Notes: generated by a model from the letters alone, not told the origin. A stretch of DNA of 64,000 nt from PALSA-607 sp963737705 (GCA_963737705.1 CAVTTP010000006.1:1-64000), one strand, 5' to 3'; shown: positions 33,486 to 42,573, numbered from the stretch's first letter. Numbers and translations: made by a program.

Positions 33486-34931
33486 ATGCGTTCTTTGCGG
33501 CGTCTGCGTTGGCGGCGAGTGGCCGTCATAGCAGCGGGGCTTTGTGTGATCGTCATTGCGACGGTCGCAGTGATCGGCTCGGTGCTGTTCGGGCAGATTC
33601 ACCGCGTCAACATCCGCCTCACGGCGCCGCCGTCCTCGACACTCACCGGCGGCCCTACCGCAACCTCCACAGCCGCCCCAAGTGTGGTTCCCACTCCAAC
33701 CTCCGCACCGGGCTCGGAGAACTTCCTGCTGATGGGGTCAGACAGTCGTGACTTTGCTGGTGGCCAGGCTTACAACGTCGCACCGGGTAGCGCGGCGTTC
33801 GTCACCGGCCAACGGTCGGACGTCGTGATGCTGGTGCACATCCCGGCGGGCACCGCAAAGGCAACGGTCGTGTCATTTCCGCGCGACTCTTGGGTGAGTT
33901 TGCCGGCCTACGTCGACACGAAGAACGTCACACATCCGGCAGTACATGCCAAACTCAACGCCGCGTTCTCGATCGGCGGCGCGCCGCTGCTGGTAGCCAC
34001 GATGGAACAACTCACCGGACTTCACATCGACCATTTCGCGTCGGTGAACTTCCCCGGATTCCAGGGGATGGTCAACGCACTTGGCGGTATCGATGTGTGT
34101 GTCGCGACAACCCGGCACGACACCAATTCGGGCGACTTCCTGACTGCTGGCGAGCACCACATAAACGGGGTCCAGGCGCTTGCGTTGGTTCGCGACCGTG
34201 AATCGTTTCCCAACCAAGACCTGGAACGGATAAGAGATCAGGAATACTTCCTATCGGTGATGTTGCGGAAGGTTCTTTCAGCTGGCACGTTGACGAATCC
34301 ACTGAAGCTCACCGAGTTCCTTAACGTGGCCACCAAGTCGCTGACGGTCGACTCCGGCCTGTCACTGGGCGACATGCGCAAACTCGCCTCCCGCTTCAGC
34401 CACCTCGACCCCACGCACGTGAACTTCCTCACCGCACCGATAGCCAATGCGAACTACAGGGCAACGAGCAGTGTGTACGGCAACCTCCCCCAAGACAACG
34501 TCGAGCTAGACCCGGCGGGGATGGCGGCGCTCTTCGCCGGCTTTGCAGACGACGCCACTTCTCCGACCGCGTCCGCGACGCCTTCGGTGCTGCCCGCATC
34601 GCCGTCGGACGTGCAGGTCAGTGTCGAGAACGGCACTGGCAGAACCGACCTCGCGCGGATCACAGCCACGCAGCTGCAAGCCATTGGCTTCCACATAGGC
34701 GTCGTCGGAGACGCGGCGGCCACGGCCATTACCACGATCAGCTACGGCCCGACCGAGCTAGCGGCGGCCGAGGCGTTGCAGGCACACGTACCCAACGCAA
34801 CGTTGAATCCGGCGACGTCAGCCGGCATTGTGCTGACTCTTGGAGCTGACTTCACCAGTGCGAGCTCCGCGTCCGTACCGGCTGTGGCTGTGGCGTCCCC
34901 CGTGGCACCCAATCTCTCCTGCGCCCCCTAG
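33486..34931 (+). CDS. LytR-CpsA-Psr (LCP) family wall-polymer ligase
   Basis: A 481-residue protein with an N-terminal anchor (residues ~13-33), Thr/Pro linker, LCP catalytic domain (~80-330) and a LytR_C domain (~380-465). LCP signatures: 'FLLMGSDSRD', 'RSDVVMLVHIP', 'VVSFPRDSWV', 'KLNAAFSIGG' and 'ALALVRDR'; conserved Arg and Asp residues bind the polyprenyl-pyrophosphate substrate. LCP enzymes attach arabinogalactan or teichoic-type polymers to peptidoglycan outside the membrane. It shares an upstream repeat with the phosphoesterase gene that follows. Confidence 0.92.
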   Translation: MRSLRRLRWRRVAVIAAGLCVIVIATVAVIGSVLFGQIHRVNIRLTAPPSSTLTGGPTATSTAAPSVVPTPTSAPGSENFLLMGSDSRDFAGGQAYNVAPGSAAFVTGQRSDVVMLVHIPAGTAKATVVSFPRDSWVSLPAYVDTKNVTHPAVHAKLNAAFSIGGAPLLVATMEQLTGLHIDHFASVNFPGFQGMVNALGGIDVCVATTRHDTNSGDFLTAGEHHINGVQALALVRDRESFPNQDLERIRDQEYFLSVMLRKVLSAGTLTNPLKLTEFLNVATKSLTVDSGLSLGDMRKLASRFSHLDPTHVNFLTAPIANANYRATSSVYGNLPQDNVELDPAGMAALFAGFADDATSPTASATPSVLPASPSDVQVSVENGTGRTDLARITATQLQAIGFHIGVVGDAAATAITTISYGPTELAAAEALQAHVPNATLNPATSAGIVLTLGADFTSASSASVPAVAVASPVAPNLSCAP

Positions 34932-34934
34932 GCG

Positions 34935-34967
34935 TCACGCACTCGTCATGCGACGCGAATAGCGTCG
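34935..34967 (+). repeat. 33-bp upstream repeat, copy 2
   Basis: This is the second copy of the 33390-33422 repeat, ending 34 bp before the phosphoesterase GTG. In this copy CGACGC-GAATA-GCGTCG forms a perfect 6-bp stem that copy 1 lacks. Confidence 0.7.
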
Positions 34968-35001
34968 GACAGGTCGGCAGCGCATCCAGATCGGGGCAAA
35001 C

Positions 35002-36084
35002 GTGCGTGGGAAGCGGGCCGCGCGGCCGCCAGTGCTCTTGCCGTTCGTGCTTGGGCTGCTCGTCGTAGCTGCGGTCGCCGGCTGGGCGCTCGCCGAGCAG
35101 TGGCGACCACCGCAGAACGCACTTTGCGATACGAGCAGCGCGAGCGCACCCCGGCCGACCAAGCTCATGGTGATCATCGGCGAAAACGAGAGTCAGACAA
35201 ACATCAACAACAAGACCGCACCTTTCGAACAGGCAGTCCTTAGCAAGCAGTGCGGGTCATTGGGCGACATGCACGCGCTCACCCACGGAAGCGAGCCGAA
35301 CTACCTCGGCATGACTTCAGGCGCATACCCCAGTTGGGCTCTGTGCGACCAACCGCCGAACACGACCGACAACGATTGCCCGCAGTCACCGTCAAGCTCG
35401 ATAGCGGGAACCAATTTGTTCAGCCAGCTCGCCGCGAAGTACGGAGCCACGGGCTGGCGCACCTACGCCGAAAGTATGCCCAATCCATGCAGCGCCGTGG
35501 ACGGAACCAAGTACCAAGCAAGCACCGGCCAGATTCGCTTCAAATACGTGGCGCGCCATAATCCCGCCGTCTATTACCGCGACTTGACTTCGTGCTCCGC
35601 CGACGACGTCCCGCTTGGAAATTCGCGAACAATGAAAGGCGCGTTCTACTCAGCCGCAAGGGCGGCCAAGCTGCCCAAGGTGAGCTTCGTCATTCCCGAC
35701 AATATTGACAACGGCCACGACACAACACTGACTGCGTACGACCAGTTCCTTTCGCGAACGCTCCGCTTCCTGCAGACGACAGCCGACTATCGAAGTGGCG
35801 CGCTTGTGATCATCGTCACGTTCGACGAAGGCAGCGTGATTGCGGGCTCCGACGCCTCGACCGGCGAGAATTGTTTGGACCCGAAGCCCGCGTCGTCGGC
35901 TCAGTCTTGCCTTATGGCGGCCTGGGTCGTCGGCCGCTACGTCCCGCACATTTCTGACCCCGCTTTCGAGAGCCATTACTCGGTTCTGAAAACCATCGAA
36001 GTGTGGGCCGGGCTGCCGCTGCTAGGTCATGCTGCAGACTCTGACACGAATCAGATCGACCCTCGACTCATTCGGGCCGCCTAG
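35002..36084 (+). CDS. secreted acid phosphatase / phosphoesterase-family protein
   Basis: A 360-residue protein with an N-terminal signal/anchor (residues ~10-30) and a phosphoesterase (PF04185-like, alkaline phosphatase superfamily) domain. Motifs: 'MVIIGENES' (metal Glu and Asn), 'THGSEPNYLGMTSG', 'FVIPDNIDNGHD' and 'VIIVTFDEGS' (metal Asp/Glu). Such enzymes hydrolyse phosphomonoesters or phospholipids outside the cell. GTG 35002 is used. Its TAG stop shares CTAG with the convergent ABC gene. Confidence 0.87.
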   Translation: MRGKRAARPPVLLPFVLGLLVVAAVAGWALAEQWRPPQNALCDTSSASAPRPTKLMVIIGENESQTNINNKTAPFEQAVLSKQCGSLGDMHALTHGSEPNYLGMTSGAYPSWALCDQPPNTTDNDCPQSPSSSIAGTNLFSQLAAKYGATGWRTYAESMPNPCSAVDGTKYQASTGQIRFKYVARHNPAVYYRDLTSCSADDVPLGNSRTMKGAFYSAARAAKLPKVSFVIPDNIDNGHDTTLTAYDQFLSRTLRFLQTTADYRSGALVIIVTFDEGSVIAGSDASTGENCLDPKPASSAQSCLMAAWVVGRYVPHISDPAFESHYSVLKTIEVWAGLPLLGHAADSDTNQIDPRLIRAA

Positions 36085-36743
36085 GCGTCGGCAGCGTGAA
36101 GGGCACCATCGGTCATGCGGACGATCCGGTCAACGTTGCGGATCACGCTGGCGTCGTGTGTCCCGATCACGACGGCACAGCCCTGCGCTGCCAGCGATCG
36201 CAACGCGTCGGTAACTGCCAACGCGTGATCGGCGTCCTGATGAGCCGTCGGCTCGTCTGCCAACACGACGGCTGGCGAGTGCGCGACCGCGCGGCACACG
36301 GCGACACGCTGTTGTTCACCAAGTGAGCAGTACTCCACATTCCTGTCTCGGAGTTTGTAGACGTCGAGAGTCTGCATCCATTCGGTGACCCGAGGAGCTC
36401 CGTCGAGTCGAGGTGACAGCCTGACCGGAAGCATGATGTTCTCCATGACCGTCAGCTCAGGAACGAGGCCAAGTAACTGCGGCACGACAGTCAGCTCGTC
36501 CCACGACAACGACGCCGGCGGTCGAAGCTGGCCGACACTGTCGAAGTTGACGGCTCCTTCGTCCAGAACCTCCCAGCCCGCAAGCACGAGAAGCAGGGTC
36601 GATTTTCCTGAACCCGAGGGCCCGACTACCGCAACGCACTCGCCAGACCCAACGGCGAAGTCCACGTTCCGGAGTGCGCGCACCGTTTCATCGCCGTGCG
36701 GGTAGCTACGCACGCCACCGACCATCTGTAGCAAACCGTTCAC
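36081..36743 (-). CDS. ABC transporter ATP-binding protein (second)
   Basis: A 220-residue LolD/MacB-type ATPase. Walker A GPSGSGKST near 41-49, signature 'CSLGEQQRVAV' (LGEQQ instead of LSGGQ), Walker B 'AVVLADEPTA' and H-loop 'VIGTHD' are visible. It overlaps the upstream ATPase gene by four bases (ATGA) and is the last gene of the Fic-permease operon. Confidence 0.92.
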   Translation of the reverse strand: MNGLLQMVGGVRSYPHGDETVRALRNVDFAVGSGECVAVVGPSGSGKSTLLLVLAGWEVLDEGAVNFDSVGQLRPPASLSWDELTVVPQLLGLVPELTVMENIMLPVRLSPRLDGAPRVTEWMQTLDVYKLRDRNVEYCSLGEQQRVAVCRAVAHSPAVVLADEPTAHQDADHALAVTDALRSLAAQGCAVVIGTHDASVIRNVDRIVRMTDGALHAADA

Positions 36744-37426
36744 CGTTCTACCCGCCGTCCATCAGCCAACCGCACGACAGCGTGCGCGGTCTCTACAAGT
36801 GCTGGATCGTGCGAGCTGGCGACCACCGTCAGGCCCTTTCCGGCCAGCAGGTGCAGGGCGTCAATCACCGACGCGCCGGCGACGCTGTCAAGTGATGCGG
36901 TCGGCTCGTCGGCGACCAGAACGGTGGGATCTCCTGCCGCAGCGAAGGCAAGCGCGAGCCGTTGCTGCTCGCCGCCCGACAACTGCGCGGGCCGGTAGGT
37001 TCGCCGCGACTCCAAGCCGATGAGATCGAGCAACGCGTCATCGGCAGCGCTTGGTGCGCGTCCTCGTAGCTGCGCTCCTAGCCGGACGTGCTCGTCGGCA
37101 CGTGCGTAGCTCAGCAGGTTGAACGCCGGCTGTTGGAAGACGTAACCGATCCGTAGCCGTCTGATCGATCGCCGCTTGCGGGTGCTCAACGCGGCGATGG
37201 ATTGCCCGTGCAGCCACATGCCGCCACCATCAGGTCGGTCCAAGATGCCGAGCATGCGAAGCAACGTGGACTTACCTGATCCCGACGGCCCGCTGATCAC
37301 CGTCAGAGCACCGGCCGCGAAGTGCGCGGTGACGTCGGCGACCGCAGGAACACGCTCGTCACCGACAACATATGCGCGAGATATGCCTTCGACCCAGACG
37401 CCTCCTGCGGGCAATGCGCTCATCAT
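36740..37426 (-). CDS. ABC transporter ATP-binding protein (first)
   Basis: A 228-residue ATPase with canonical motifs: GPSGSGKST near 45, LSGGEQQRLAL, VLVADEPTASLD and VVASSHD. Like its neighbour it belongs to the MacB/LolD group that drives FtsX-type permeases. It follows the permease by 12 bp and overlaps the second ATPase. Two different ATPases with one large permease suggest a heterodimeric motor. Confidence 0.93.
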   Translation of the reverse strand: MMSALPAGGVWVEGISRAYVVGDERVPAVADVTAHFAAGALTVISGPSGSGKSTLLRMLGILDRPDGGGMWLHGQSIAALSTRKRRSIRRLRIGYVFQQPAFNLLSYARADEHVRLGAQLRGRAPSAADDALLDLIGLESRRTYRPAQLSGGEQQRLALAFAAAGDPTVLVADEPTASLDSVAGASVIDALHLLAGKGLTVVASSHDPALVETAHAVVRLADGRRVER

Positions 37427-37438
37427 CGAGACCGCCGT

Positions 37439-40165
37439 TCAGTTGGCTTCACGAAGTACCTCCACGGCACGTACGCGATCGCTTCCCAGCTGGACAGCGG
37501 TCGCTGACAAGGCCACCAACACCGCGAGCGCAGCCAGGTCCGCGGCGGCAAGCGCGAACGGCCAACTCAACACGGCGGACGGCGGGAGGCTCGCTTGCAC
37601 CGTGAAGCGCGAGCGCAGGAATACAACGGCGATCGCACAAAATCCCAAGGCGACGACGGCACCGGTCGCTACCAACACAGAAAGTTCGATCAATATCGAC
37701 AGGTAGTGTGCCGTGCGCGTCAGGCCCATGCGCCGGGCCAGCACATACGACAGGCGCCGTGGGCGTGACCTGGCATCGAGGTAGAGGAGAACACCGCCCA
37801 GCGCCACTGCACCGATCACCAGGATGACGGCGTCGAGATACGCGAACGTGTAGCTGACGGGTTGCAGATACGAGGCGTCAATCACACTGTCAGCAGTGAG
37901 GTTAAACGTGGTCGTGATATGCGCGGCGGCTAGTGCGTCAGCCGCCGTAGCTGGGCTTCCACTGATCCAGAATTGGTACGTGCCAACCGGATCAAGACGC
38001 TTGAGCGCAGCGAGATCGACGTAGAGAATTTCATAGCCACCCTGCTCTCCGGGAAGATGCGCTGCGCCGCCAACGATCGTCACATTGGTCGTCACCGGGT
38101 TACCGGCTGCGACTGCCATCAGCCGACTACCCGACGCGACGCCGCCTCCCGAGAGCACTCCGAGTAGCGGCTTTCCCGGACCCTGATCGTGGAGGCGATG
38201 AATGAGGGCAGGGAAACTCTGTCCAGCGATCCCTGCGTCCCAGAATGCGCCGGATTGGAAAGTCGCCGGGTCGACGCCGACAACGCTGACCAGCTCGTTC
38301 CCGAAGGTGGGGTGATCGATGCGAAGCACCATCGTTGCCCGATTACGTAGCGATGCCGGTACCGCGACTGAACCCTGCAGGTTCACCACGTCGTCTGCTC
38401 CTACAACCATCCGGGAGGAGTCATGCAGCGTCCGTTGCACGGACGAGTTGACGAACGCGCTGAATACGCTGATGGCGAGTGCGGGCACAAGTACGGCAAC
38501 GAGGGTGGCAGATGCCTGCGCGTTGCCGCCAATCCGCCGCCACGCAAGCCAGTTCGGAACGCGCAGCCGTCCGCCCCGCCGGGCAGACCCGCGAATCAAC
38601 CGAACAAGGATCTGCTGTGCCGCTGCAGCGCCGACGATAAACGCCAACATCGGCAACACGATGACGACCGGGTCAACGTGAGCAACCTGCGGGCCGCTGC
38701 CGGACAGGTGCGTCCGATGACTCAACCGTGCCGCAACGACGATCGCGGCGATCGCCACAACTACCGCTGACGCGACGATCGTCCAGACTCGCTTCTTGCT
38801 ACTGGCGCGAGGCGTGGGTGGGACTTCTCGGCGTTGACAGCCGCGAGTTGCAGCGGCGACCAAGAAGATCAGGCCGGCAATCAAGCTGATCAGCGCGACC
38901 ACTCCAACGTCAACGAGTGGGCGGCCGGCGAGCAACGAACTCGGGCCAACAGCACGAACCAGGGCGTAGGCGAGGGCGACCCCAGCTAGACCGCCGACCA
39001 AGAACGGTATGCACGCCTCCAGGGCTGCCTTGATGCCGATCGCGATCGGCGCGGTCCCACGGGCAATCAGAACGTCGACCTCGCGCCGGCGCCGGTCGAC
39101 CCAAAAGCCGCCGGCGACGAACACGAGCCCCAGTGACACGAGCACCCCCGCGATAGCGATCGGGGTAATCGTGCTCGGCAAGGCGCGTCCGACGGCCGAG
39201 ACCCGGTCAACGGGCAGGTCGATCTCGGTCTCTGCGCGCTCAGCGGCTTGGAGGTCGAGGCGGTCGTTCGGCTGGAATGTGGGATGCGCGCTGGCGTAGG
39301 TGTTTTCCACGGTGGTGCGCTGCGCGCTCAGTTCACCCGGCAGGGCGAGTACTACCTTGTCCAGCGCCTTGGCCAGGTTGCGAGCTTGAGGCAATGTCAG
39401 CCCACCCGGACGAAGCGTCCACACAGTGGTGTCCTGCACGTTGAGCGGCAGCGCCTGCGCCGCGCTGCGCATGGCGTCCTGACTCAGGATTCCGAACGGA
39501 AAGACCGGCGGAGGGTTGGCCGACGCAGGCGGCACGATGTACTGCTCTGCGTCACACCAGAAGGGCTGAGCAGATTCGGTCTCAAGGTCGCGAAACGTGC
39601 CCGCAACCTGGAGTCTCATCGGTGCGGAACTCTCACTCGCCTGCAGCGCGATAGTGCCACCTGCTACGACGTGTAAGGCGCTTGCTGTTGTATCAGCTAG
39701 CCAAATACCGTCGACCCCTTGCGCCCGCGACAGAACGTCAACGTGCGCAACGTCGCCAGGTTTCGATGCGAGCGTGATCCAGGCGCCAGCGCCCGACCCT
39801 GCCGCACTCACCATCACGTGCGGAGCGAACAGCATCCGCGTTGGCACGGACAGATGCGCAAGCGCTGGCACGCTGGTGGTTCGACCTGTGCCGTTGATGC
39901 CGAACATACCGTCGGCGAACGGATCCGGTCCGGAAGCGAAACCCGCATAGTTGTCCGTTGACGCGACGGTCAGGCTGCCGGTCTCGCAGCCATTGTTGAG
40001 CTGCTGCGCGAGGCTCGCATTCTCGGCAGATGACAAGAAGAGCGGTGCACTAGCCGACGCGAGCCCAATCATGAGAGCCGCGCCAGCCATGACGAGTCCG
40101 ACCTGGGGTCGCTCCGTCAGGAGCAAGAGGGGCGCCCTCCGCCAAGGCAAAAGGTTGAGCTTCAC
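37439..40165 (-). CDS. large FtsX/MacB-type ABC permease
   Basis: About 908 residues. One N-terminal helix, a ~300-residue extracytoplasmic domain, a block of three or four helices (~340-460), a further helix and loop region, a second extracytoplasmic domain, and C-terminal helices (~780-900). This is a duplicated FtsX arrangement. Such permeases act in mechanotransmission or lipoprotein/peptide export rather than bulk transport. The GTG at 40165 (GAGG upstream) overlaps the fic stop as GTGA, so Fic and permease are translationally coupled. The frame upstream to 40246 is antisense-like and excluded. Confidence 0.87.
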   Translation of the reverse strand: MKLNLLPWRRAPLLLLTERPQVGLVMAGAALMIGLASASAPLFLSSAENASLAQQLNNGCETGSLTVASTDNYAGFASGPDPFADGMFGINGTGRTTSVPALAHLSVPTRMLFAPHVMVSAAGSGAGAWITLASKPGDVAHVDVLSRAQGVDGIWLADTTASALHVVAGGTIALQASESSAPMRLQVAGTFRDLETESAQPFWCDAEQYIVPPASANPPPVFPFGILSQDAMRSAAQALPLNVQDTTVWTLRPGGLTLPQARNLAKALDKVVLALPGELSAQRTTVENTYASAHPTFQPNDRLDLQAAERAETEIDLPVDRVSAVGRALPSTITPIAIAGVLVSLGLVFVAGGFWVDRRRREVDVLIARGTAPIAIGIKAALEACIPFLVGGLAGVALAYALVRAVGPSSLLAGRPLVDVGVVALISLIAGLIFLVAAATRGCQRREVPPTPRASSKKRVWTIVASAVVVAIAAIVVAARLSHRTHLSGSGPQVAHVDPVVIVLPMLAFIVGAAAAQQILVRLIRGSARRGGRLRVPNWLAWRRIGGNAQASATLVAVLVPALAISVFSAFVNSSVQRTLHDSSRMVVGADDVVNLQGSVAVPASLRNRATMVLRIDHPTFGNELVSVVGVDPATFQSGAFWDAGIAGQSFPALIHRLHDQGPGKPLLGVLSGGGVASGSRLMAVAAGNPVTTNVTIVGGAAHLPGEQGGYEILYVDLAALKRLDPVGTYQFWISGSPATAADALAAAHITTTFNLTADSVIDASYLQPVSYTFAYLDAVILVIGAVALGGVLLYLDARSRPRRLSYVLARRMGLTRTAHYLSILIELSVLVATGAVVALGFCAIAVVFLRSRFTVQASLPPSAVLSWPFALAAADLAALAVLVALSATAVQLGSDRVRAVEVLREAN

Positions 40166-41382
40166 CAGGGATCCTCGCAACTTCCGAGGGCGGGCTCGCC
40201 GCGCTCTAGGCCCGTAAGCAAATCGAAGAGGCCAGCAGCCTCCCACGTACGGTTGCGCTCCCCTTGGGACAGCCTTTGGAGAACACCGGCTCGCTCAAGT
40301 TGACCGAGCGCCTGGTTGACGACCGCCTTTGTCCGGCCAACCGCCGCCACGGCGACCGGAAGAGTCACCACAAGGTGAGCGGGCAGCACATCAATGACAC
40401 GCCACGCAGCAGCGTCAGCACGGGGATCGAGAGCTGTTCTTAGTTGAGCCCGCCAACGTTCCTGTAGATCCTCAACTGCCCCCAGATAGGAGTTGGCAAG
40501 GCGAGCGCCTTGAGCGGCGGCTGAGGCGAAGTCCGTGATCCAGCCGTCGACATCGTCATCACGGAAACGCGTAAGGCCCCCGATGTAGCGAGACTTATTG
40601 GCCGCCAGCACAACGCTGATTGGCGGCACATAAGTCGGCGCCAAACCCCTTCGGCGCAGAACCAGATGGATCAACGCACGTCCGGTGCGCCCGTTGCCGT
40701 CGAGGAACGGGTGAATGGTTTCGAACTGGGCATGCACGAGCGCCGCTTGCACCAGCGGTGACAAGTTGTCCTCGGTCATCGCGACGCAAAGATCTGCCAG
40801 TAGTCGCGGCACCTCACCCGGCGGCGGAGTCACGAAGTCAGCACCGCAAGGGTTGTAGCCGTTGCCGCCGATCCAGTTTTGGGTAGCCCGGATCCGTCCT
40901 GCGATCTGCGAGTTCGGTACCCCAGCCATCAGAACACGGTGGATGTTAGCGATGTCCTCGATCGAGATTTCGCGGGTCGAGCTTGCTTGATCGATCGCGA
41001 GTTCCATCGCATCGATGTTCGCGAGGATCTCGCGAGCGGTTGGTCCCGCCTTTCCACCCGCGTCGACGCGCGCTTCAGCACGCGCCAAGTCGCGGCCGTC
41101 GAGCTGCATGCCCTCGACCTTGGACGACGCGATCGATTCGGTGCGAAGTAGCAGCCGCGCGAATGGGGCCAACGCCGGCCGTGCTCTTGCATTGAGGGCA
41201 TGTATCGCCGCCTCGGCCTCGGAGACCATCGCCGCGGTGTCACTGCTCAGGGATCCGACAAATTCGGAAATCGGATCCGGTACGAAGGCGTCGTACGAAC
41301 ATGCTCGGCGATAACGCGGAGCGGCGTACAGAAAAGGGTCGTGCTTCCAGGTGCTCCGTTCCAAGCGGCCCCTCGTAATCAC
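40162..41382 (-). CDS. Fic-family AMP-transferase with C-terminal winged helix
   Basis: A 406-residue protein. Fic motif HPFLDGNGRTGR begins at His224 and is complete, so AMPylation activity is expected. The N-terminal helix carries SSKVEG (Ser86-Glu90-Gly), the S/T-x3-E-G/N inhibitory motif of class II Fic proteins, whose Glu blocks ATP orientation. Residues ~320-385 form a winged helix-turn-helix ('AVGRTKAVVNQALGQLERAGVL'), suggesting it also binds DNA, probably its own promoter. GTG 41382 starts it. It is the first gene of the ABC operon, with a 7-bp inverted repeat just upstream. Confidence 0.92.
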   Translation of the reverse strand: MITRGRLERSTWKHDPFLYAAPRYRRACSYDAFVPDPISEFVGSLSSDTAAMVSEAEAAIHALNARARPALAPFARLLLRTESIASSKVEGMQLDGRDLARAEARVDAGGKAGPTAREILANIDAMELAIDQASSTREISIEDIANIHRVLMAGVPNSQIAGRIRATQNWIGGNGYNPCGADFVTPPPGEVPRLLADLCVAMTEDNLSPLVQAALVHAQFETIHPFLDGNGRTGRALIHLVLRRRGLAPTYVPPISVVLAANKSRYIGGLTRFRDDDVDGWITDFASAAAQGARLANSYLGAVEDLQERWRAQLRTALDPRADAAAWRVIDVLPAHLVVTLPVAVAAVGRTKAVVNQALGQLERAGVLQRLSQGERNRTWEAAGLFDLLTGLERGEPALGSCEDPW

Positions 41383-41395
41383 ACCGCCAGCCGTT

Positions 41396-41422
41396 AGTAT
41401 GGGATAGTAGCTAAACCATACT
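41396..41422. promoter_or_regulatory. inverted repeat upstream of fic
   Basis: AGTATGG (41396-41402) and CCATACT (41416-41422) are perfect arms separated by 13 AT-rich bases, 14 bp before the fic start. It is a likely operator overlapping the promoter, perhaps for the Fic protein's own winged helix. Confidence 0.6.
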
Positions 41423-41455
41423 GCATATCACGTCGGCACTCGGCCGCATGGACAC

Positions 41456-41914
41456 CTATCCCCCGCACTCGCTGGGCGTCATCGGTGCAAGGCCTCCGGC
41501 GATTGCGATGATGCGTGATTGGGACGCGTCAAGCTTGAAAACGAGATCAAAGCGGCCTTGGTGAACGACGTAGCCGGCACGGGGGTCAATGCCACCAGTA
41601 GTCGGCATCGGCACGAAGTTGGCGGCCGTGCCGTAGATCTCGCGCACACGTGCCGCCGGGTCACCCAGATGCAACCGGAGGGTGGTGACGATGGGTTGCT
41701 CCGTGGACTGCGATCCCGTAGCGCCGACGCACGAGAAGTCGCCGCTGACCGATGCCGCGGGCTGCCCGGCGAAGTTGCTCAAGTACAGGTAGGGCTGTGA
41801 GCTCGCCCGGCCTCCCGCCGGCTGGAGCACGCCGTCTCCAACTTCGGTGAACGCAGAAACGCCTGCCACGTGGGCTGCTGCGGCGCTCGACGTTGACGAC
41901 GAGCTGGAGCATGC
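41456..41914 (-). pseudogene. lipoprotein gene lacking its signal peptide
   Basis: The frame reads A-C-S-S-S-S-S-T-S-S then Ala-rich linker and a ~125-residue domain ending 'IAGGLAPMTPSECGG'. Ala-Cys followed by a Ser/Thr linker is a mature lipoprotein start, but a TGA (41917-41915) lies directly before it and no signal peptide or start codon is in frame. A GTG at 41869 could give a 137-residue cytoplasmic form. The upstream 41918-42218 stretch holds no intact gene, only a 23-bp duplication. Confidence 0.5.
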
Positions 41915-42114
41915 TCAGTGAGTTCAACGGGGTTCCTCATTCGCGCTCGGTGCTTCGTGGTGTGCCGCGCTGCCACCAGCCCGACTGCGGCGCGGCGTCG
42001 TCACTCAGACGGGCGAGGAACTCCAGCCGGAGCCGCCGCCGTCGGCCCAACAGAACTTCCACAACCCCCGACTCGCAACCGGTGCTGTGAGCGTCATGCG
42101 TGAGGTGATGCCTC

Positions 42115-42160
42115 ATTACGCGATTGGAATCGCCCGGATTACGCGATTGGAATCGCCCGG
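42115..42160. repeat. 23-bp perfect tandem duplication
   Basis: The unit beginning ATTACGCGATTGGAATCG occupies 42115-42137 and is repeated at 42138-42160 without mismatch, in a non-coding stretch upstream of the CxxC peptide gene. Confidence 0.9.
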
Positions 42161-42218
42161 CAAACCCGCAATGGCCGCGCACACTGGGTCGCATTCTCGG
42201 AAATGACAGGGTTACGGC

Positions 42219-42380
42219 ATGCCTGGTACTTGCCCAGAATGCAGCGCGCTCGTGATGGACATCGCTGTGCACCAGTCATGGGACTATGAGGTGACTCGCG
42301 ACGGGATGACCAGCGTTCTGGACACGGAGATCGAAGCTGAGTCGACCAACGATGACCCCCTCCCTGATAACGGCGATTGA
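42219..42380 (+). CDS. 53-residue acidic CxxC protein
   Basis: ATG 42219 to TGA 42380. The product starts MPGTCPECSALVMDIAV, with a zinc-ribbon-like CPEC, and has an acidic tail ending NDDPLPDNGD. A single CxxC could bind zinc through dimerisation or with a partner. 'Small CPxC protein' families occur in actinobacteria, but I cannot name this one. It is followed 193 bp later by the ECF sigma gene on the same strand. RBS ACAGGG is weak. Confidence 0.5.
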   Translation: MPGTCPECSALVMDIAVHQSWDYEVTRDGMTSVLDTEIEAESTNDDPLPDNGD

Positions 42381-42573
42381 GCGGTCAGTGTTCCGGCCTC
42401 ATCCGCCGCCCGACGGGGTGACTGCGGACATCTTCGGGAAGAGGTGACAAGACTCGCCGCCGCTCCATGAATCCGGCCGTTCGGCTGGGTTGATCGGCGT
42501 GATCATGGGTATCTCGTCCTCGGTCACTCCTGCTCCCGGTGGCGTTTGCGTTCCCGTCGTCTAGGAGACCTAG

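Noticed and set aside
42115..42160. possible start of a CRISPR-like array
   Set aside because: Only two adjacent copies with no spacers; a simple tandem duplication.
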